64,000 nt of DNA from Streptomyces sp. R41 (GTDB lineage Bacteria; Actinomycetota; Actinomycetes; Streptomycetales; Streptomycetaceae). Below the pieces are notes generated by a model. The model searched no databases. It worked only from the letters and a program-made list of their open reading frames with translations, and was not told the DNA's origin. Numbering within the stretch: the first letter of the stretch is position 1; every line of letters starts with the position of its first letter. Below are positions 60,906 to 64,000 of this stretch, piece by piece. The stretch covers positions 6,927,001-6,991,000 of the forward strand of contig NZ_CP163443.1 in the NCBI RefSeq assembly GCF_041053055.1. The letters are read 5' to 3'. A program made the translations under genes and the position numbers.

Positions 60906-61839
60906 GGTACGCCTGCGGGGTCGTCCCGAGGCTCCGCATGAACTGATGGCGCAGCGCTGCCGCGTTGCCGAACCCGGTGCGGCCCGCGATCGCGTCCATC
61001 GTCTCGTCCGTGGCCTCCAGCAACTCCTGTGCCAGCAGCACCCGTTGGCGCAGGATCCAGCGGTACGGAGTCGTCCCCGTCTCCTGCTGGAAGCGGCGCG
61101 CGAAGGTGCGCGGGGACATATGGGCGCGGGCCGCGAGCTGCTCGACGGTCACCTCCTCGTCGAGGTGCTGCTGCATCCACACCAGCACCTCGCCGACCGT
61201 GTCGCACCGGGAGCGGGGCAGCGGGCGCTCGATGAACTGGGCCTGGCCGCCGTCGCGGTGCGGCGGTACGACCATGCGGCGCGCGATGGCGTTGGCGACC
61301 TCCGGGCCGTGCTCCTTGCGCACGAGGTGGAGACAGGCGTCGATCCCGGCGGCGGTGCCCGCCGAGGTGATCACCGGGTCCTCGTCGACGTACAGCACGT
61401 CCGGCTCGACGATCGCCCGCGGATACTGCCGGGCGAGTGCCTCCGCGTGATGCCAGTGCACCGCGCAGCGCCGCCCGTCCAGGAGTCCGGCCGCACCCAG
61501 CACGAAGACGCCGGAACAGACGCTGAGCACCCGCGCACCGCGCTCGACGGCCCGGCGCAGCGCGTCCAGCAGCTCGGGCGGATAGTCGCGCACGGCATAG
61601 GTGTCGCCGGCCGGCACGACGACGAGGTCGGCCGCGTCGAGCCGGTCGAGGCCGTGCGGGGTGGAGACGGTGAACCCGGAGACATGGGTGTCGAGCGTGG
61701 AGCCTTCGGCCGAGGCGATCGCGAAGTCGTAGACGGGCAGCCCCTCGTCGCTGCGGTCGAGGCCGAACACCTCGCAGACGACGCCGAGTTCGAAGGGATG
61801 CACACCGTCGAGCAGCACTGCGGCCACGTTCTTGAGCAT
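60874..61839 (-). CDS. GlxA-type AraC-family regulator with DJ-1/PfpI domain
   Basis: A 321-residue regulator. The N-terminal half (about 1-190) is a class I glutamine amidotransferase-like DJ-1/PfpI domain with the nucleophile-elbow type sequence 'RVLSVCSGVFVLGAAGLLDG' and 'AVHWHHAEALARQYP'. The C-terminal half is a double helix-turn-helix AraC domain ('VTVEQLAARAHMSPRTFARR', 'MDAIAGRTGFGNAAALRHQF'). ATG 61839 has GGAG upstream; the frame opens earlier at 61953 without homology. It is convergent with the albaflavenone genes, so it may or may not control them. Ligand unknown. Confidence 0.88.
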   Translation of the reverse strand: MLKNVAAVLLDGVHPFELGVVCEVFGLDRSDEGLPVYDFAIASAEGSTLDTHVSGFTVSTPHGLDRLDAADLVVVPAGDTYAVRDYPPELLDALRRAVERGARVLSVCSGVFVLGAAGLLDGRRCAVHWHHAEALARQYPRAIVEPDVLYVDEDPVITSAGTAAGIDACLHLVRKEHGPEVANAIARRMVVPPHRDGGQAQFIERPLPRSRCDTVGEVLVWMQQHLDEEVTVEQLAARAHMSPRTFARRFQQETGTTPYRWILRQRVLLAQELLEATDETMDAIAGRTGFGNAAALRHQFMRSLGTTPQAYRRTFRGPRAA

Positions 61840-61933
61840 GTTCTCCAGTGTGCCTCGGAAGTGGCAGTAATTCGAGGGGGTGCGGCAGCCCTGCCACTGA
61901 CGGTAAGGAGCAATCGGCGCGACAGTGGTGTCC

Positions 61934-62140
61934 ATGAACACACTCATGGACAACCTCGTCGGAATCCTGACCGTCCTTGGGATCTTCGCGGTCGTGGCGC
62001 TCCCCTCGCTGATCGGGCTCGCCCACGAGCGGCGCGTCGACCGTCAGCTCAGGGCGGCGGCCGAGCGCTCCCGGCCGGAGGCCGACCGCCGCACCGGGTC
62101 TCACGCCTTCGTCACCACCACCGTGACCGTCCACTCCTGA
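61934..62140 (+). CDS. Small single-helix membrane protein
   Basis: A 68-residue protein with one hydrophobic helix ('NLVGILTVLGIFAVVALPSL') and a highly charged tail ('HERRVDRQLRAAAERSRPEA'). The start ATG 61934 has no clear ribosome site, so confidence is limited. It is divergent from the AraC-type regulator with 94 bases between them. Its last 40 bases overlap the end of the minus-strand lipoprotein gene. No family is recognised. Confidence 0.5.
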   Translation: MNTLMDNLVGILTVLGIFAVVALPSLIGLAHERRVDRQLRAAAERSRPEADRRTGSHAFVTTTVTVHS

Positions 62141-62562
62141 AGGCCCTTGCACGAGATCCGGGCCGGGTCGCTGGGGCACAACGGGCGGGACGAGGTGAGC
62201 TGTGCCGTCCCCGCCGAGACCGCCTTGAAGGCGGAGGAGGCGTCGCCCGCCTGCAGGACGATGCCGCTGTTGGTGGCCTCGAGACCGCTGCCGCCGACCT
62301 TGACGGGCGCCCAGGGCCGGCTGGTGGTGCCGTCCAATCTGATGCGGATCACGTCGCCCGTCGTCAGGCAGAACGTGCGGCCGGTGTCGGCGGCGCCGAG
62401 CTCCGCCTTCGCCTCCGTACAGCCCTTGTGGGATGTCGTGGGGGACGGTGACACGGTGCCGCTGCCGCCCGCGTCGCTTCCGCTCTGCGTGCCACAGCCC
62501 GCGGCCAGGAGAAGCGTCAGTGCCGCGAGGGCGATGGTCCGGTGGTGGGTCGTTCGGCGCAT
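62101..62562 (-). CDS. Small lipoprotein, unknown function
   Basis: A 153-residue exported lipoprotein. The signal has a basic start (MRRTTHHRT), a hydrophobic core and lipobox LAAGC with the lipid Cys near 23, followed by a Gly/Ser/Pro-rich linker. The mature domain has four Cys ('HKGCTEAKAELG', 'GRTFCLTTGDV', 'SRPLCPSDPARISCKGLQ') likely forming two disulfides. 'TGDVIRIRLDGT' and 'SAGTAQLTSSRPLC' suggest a compact beta fold resembling a Chagasin/inhibitor I42-like or Ig-like pattern, which is inference. GAGGAGG precedes ATG 62562. Confidence 0.75.
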   Translation of the reverse strand: MRRTTHHRTIALAALTLLLAAGCGTQSGSDAGGSGTVSPSPTTSHKGCTEAKAELGAADTGRTFCLTTGDVIRIRLDGTTSRPWAPVKVGGSGLEATNSGIVLQAGDASSAFKAVSAGTAQLTSSRPLCPSDPARISCKGLQEWTVTVVVTKA

Positions 62563-62623
62563 GGGGGCCTCCTCGTCGCTTGGACGTGCCACCCCCGCAT
62601 CAGGATCCACTTCGGGGCACGGA

Positions 62624-62656
62624 AAAGCCCTGGCCGCGGGGTGCGGCCAGGGCTTT
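62624..62656 (-). terminator. Terminator after the S53 protease gene
   Basis: A perfect 14-base inverted repeat (62624-62637 with 62643-62656) around a 5-base loop with AAAG/CTTT ends, 6 bases past the protease stop on the minus strand. Confidence 0.85.
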
Positions 62657-62662
62657 GGTGGG

Positions 62663-64000
62663 TCAGCTGGTCGTCACGGCGGTGTCGTCGACGACGAAGC
62701 TGGTCTGCAGTGAGGAGTCCTCGACGCCGCTGAACTTCAGCGTGACGGTGGAGCCGGCGAAGGAGGACAGGTCGAAGGTCTTCTGGGCGTATCCGGAAGC
62801 CTTGTTGAGGTTGGAGTAGGTCGCCAGCGTGGTGGAGCCGGCGGTGACGGTGAGCTTGTCGTAGGCCGTGCTGGTGCTGGTCTCGGCCGTGTCGATGTGC
62901 AGGTAGAAGGTGAGCGACGCCTTGCAGCCGCTCGGGATGGTCACCGACTGGGACAGCGTGTCGGTGTGGGTGGAGCCGTAGCCGTCCAGCCAGGCGTAGT
63001 ACGAGCCGCCGTGCGCCGCCTCACCGCTGGAGTTGGTGATGACGCCACTGCTCGCGGTCCAGATCGTGTTGCCCGACTCGAAGCCCTGGTTGCCCAGCAA
63101 CTGCGCCGAGGTGCAGGTGCCACCGCCGGAGGTGCTGACGGTCCAGGTGAAGGAGGCCGAGCCGGAGGCGCCCGTGCTGTCGGACGCGGTGACGGTCACG
63201 CTGTAGGTGCCCGCCGTGCTCGCGGTGCCGGAGATCAGTCCGGTCGAGCTGTTGATCGACAGACCGGTCGGCAGGCCGCTCGCGCTGTACGTGAGGGTCG
63301 CGCCCGCGCTGTCGGTGGCCCTGATCTGCAGGCTGACCGAGCCGCCGGTCGCGGTGGACTGGCTGCCCGGGTTGGTGACGGTCACCGTGTTGCCGCTGCT
63401 CGTGCCCGAGGTGAAGGCGGTCGTGCCGTTGGGGGTGCCCCAGCCGGTCGGACCGTCGTAGCCGGTGGTCGCGGTGCAGAAGTACGAGGTGGAGCAGGAG
63501 CCGTTGTTGCCGCTGGTGACGTCGTACAGGTTCGAGGTGTGGGAGTACGGGTACTTCGCCGGGTAGTCGCTGGAGCCCGGGGTGCCCGCGAGGGCGTACA
63601 CACCCGCGATGATCGGCGCGGAGGCACTCGTACCGCCGTAGACCGCCCAGCCGGAGCCGCCGTAGGTGTCGTAGACGGCCACACCGGTCGCGGGGTCGGC
63701 GACCGCGGAGACGTCCGACTCCATGCGCTTGGTGCAGCCGGTGTCGGTCTGCCAGCTCGGCTTGGCGTCGTAGGCGGAGCAGCCGGAGCCGGTGCCCTCG
63801 GTGCTGCTGGTCTTCCACACGGACTCGGTCCAGCCGCGGGAGTTGGAGGACGTGGAGAGGGCGGTGCCGCCCACGGCGGTCACGTACTGGGAGGTCGCCG
63901 GGTACTCGGCGCCGTAGCCGGAGTCACCCGCGGAGACGGTGATGGCGACGCCCGGGTGCTTGAAGTACGAGGTGTCCTCGCCGGTCTGGGAGGACGACTC
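62663..64000 (-). CDS. S53-type serine protease with C-terminal Ig-like and binding domains, 3' part
   Basis: The frame is open to the window edge, leaving the last 445 residues of a secreted protease. The end of a sedolisin-like (S53) catalytic domain is visible: '[19 protein letters not shown]' contains the oxyanion Asp region, and '[19 protein letters not shown]' carries the catalytic Ser in GTSAS. Then a putative Ig-fold (He_PIG type) domain follows ('[20 protein letters not shown]'), and a C-terminal beta-sandwich ('[20 protein letters not shown]') like a carbohydrate- or surface-binding module. The Thr/Ser/Gly bias is usual for secreted Streptomyces enzymes. It ends at a strong terminator. 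The pro-domain and the Glu/Asp of the active site lie outside. Confidence 0.85.
   Translation of the reverse strand, partial: ESSSQTGEDTSYFKHPGVAITVSAGDSGYGAEYPATSQYVTAVGGTALSTSSNSRGWTESVWKTSSTEGTGSGCSAYDAKPSWQTDTGCTKRMESDVSAVADPATGVAVYDTYGGSGWAVYGGTSASAPIIAGVYALAGTPGSSDYPAKYPYSHTSNLYDVTSGNNGSCSTSYFCTATTGYDGPTGWGTPNGTTAFTSGTSSGNTVTVTNPGSQSTATGGSVSLQIRATDSAGATLTYSASGLPTGLSINSSTGLISGTASTAGTYSVTVTASDSTGASGSASFTWTVSTSGGGTCTSAQLLGNQGFESGNTIWTASSGVITNSSGEAAHGGSYYAWLDGYGSTHTDTLSQSVTIPSGCKASLTFYLHIDTAETSTSTAYDKLTVTAGSTTLATYSNLNKASGYAQKTFDLSSFAGSTVTLKFSGVEDSSLQTSFVVDDTAVTTS

Overview
The window is chromosomal DNA of a Streptomyces species or a very close relative. The support is a GC content near 70 percent with strong third-position bias, GTG and TTG starts, a WblC (WhiB7) gene, a sigR-rsrA pair with the same key residues as S. 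coelicolor, and an epi-isozizaene synthase / CYP170A1 pair. The order moeZ, alkyltransferase-like gene, adnA-adnB, nudC, mycoredoxin, uvrD2, wblC/whiB7, ABC1 kinase, zincin, PDZ protease, UPF0182, ... aroA, rsgA, SRAP, sigR/sigH-type sigma factor is also the conserved actinobacterial backbone order known from mycobacteria. No prophage, IS element or CRISPR array is visible. Both ends cut genes: a spherulin-4-like gene at the left and an S53 protease at the right.

Layout. 1-8.7 kb: spherulin-4-like fragment, moeZ, two tandem secreted tripeptidyl-aminopeptidase lipoproteins, a large membrane protein joining a degenerate kinase fold to a lysylphosphatidylglycerol-synthase-type domain, and an alkyltransferase-like DNA repair protein. 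9-21.4 kb: a DNA repair block (adnA, adnB, uvrD2) with a dipeptidase, NADH pyrophosphatase and mycoredoxin. 21.4-26.5 kb: wblC behind a long attenuator leader, two small genes, a ThiF-like/ABC1-kinase operon and a YgjP-type metallopeptidase. 26.6-39.1 kb: a TerD-AIM24 fusion with two AIM24 paralogues, Nudix/zincin pair, epimerase, moaE, PDZ-Lon protease, PPA1309 and UPF0182. 39.1-46.6 kb: two identical initiator tRNA genes around a Sel1 protein, then a divergent fur/catalase pair, a CBS protein, hisN and a TetR regulator. 46.6-58 kb: SMR exporter, aroA-rsgA, M50 peptidase, SRAP, sigR-rsrA, two HD-domain membrane proteins, a TPR protein and def. 58.4-60.8 kb: albaflavenone biosynthesis. 60.9-64 kb: AraC regulator, small membrane protein, lipoprotein and the S53 protease.

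Connections. Four sites match the SigR promoter (GGAAT/C, 18 bases, GTT) and lie in front of moeZ, mrx1, the UPF0182 gene and sigR, so a thiol-stress regulon is concentrated here. Twelve genes have a TANNNT/CANNNT box exactly 6-7 bases before the start codon and no Shine-Dalgarno sequence, which points to leaderless mRNAs. The wblC leader has an autoregulated-type promoter, a 107-codon upstream frame and a perfect intrinsic terminator competing with an alternative pairing. The least explained structure is a set of degenerate tandem repeats at the 3' ends of five genes (adnA, moaE, hisN, rsrA, def); each repeat unit contains or overlaps the gene's own stop codon, and the rsrA and def arrays share a 13-base palindromic core.
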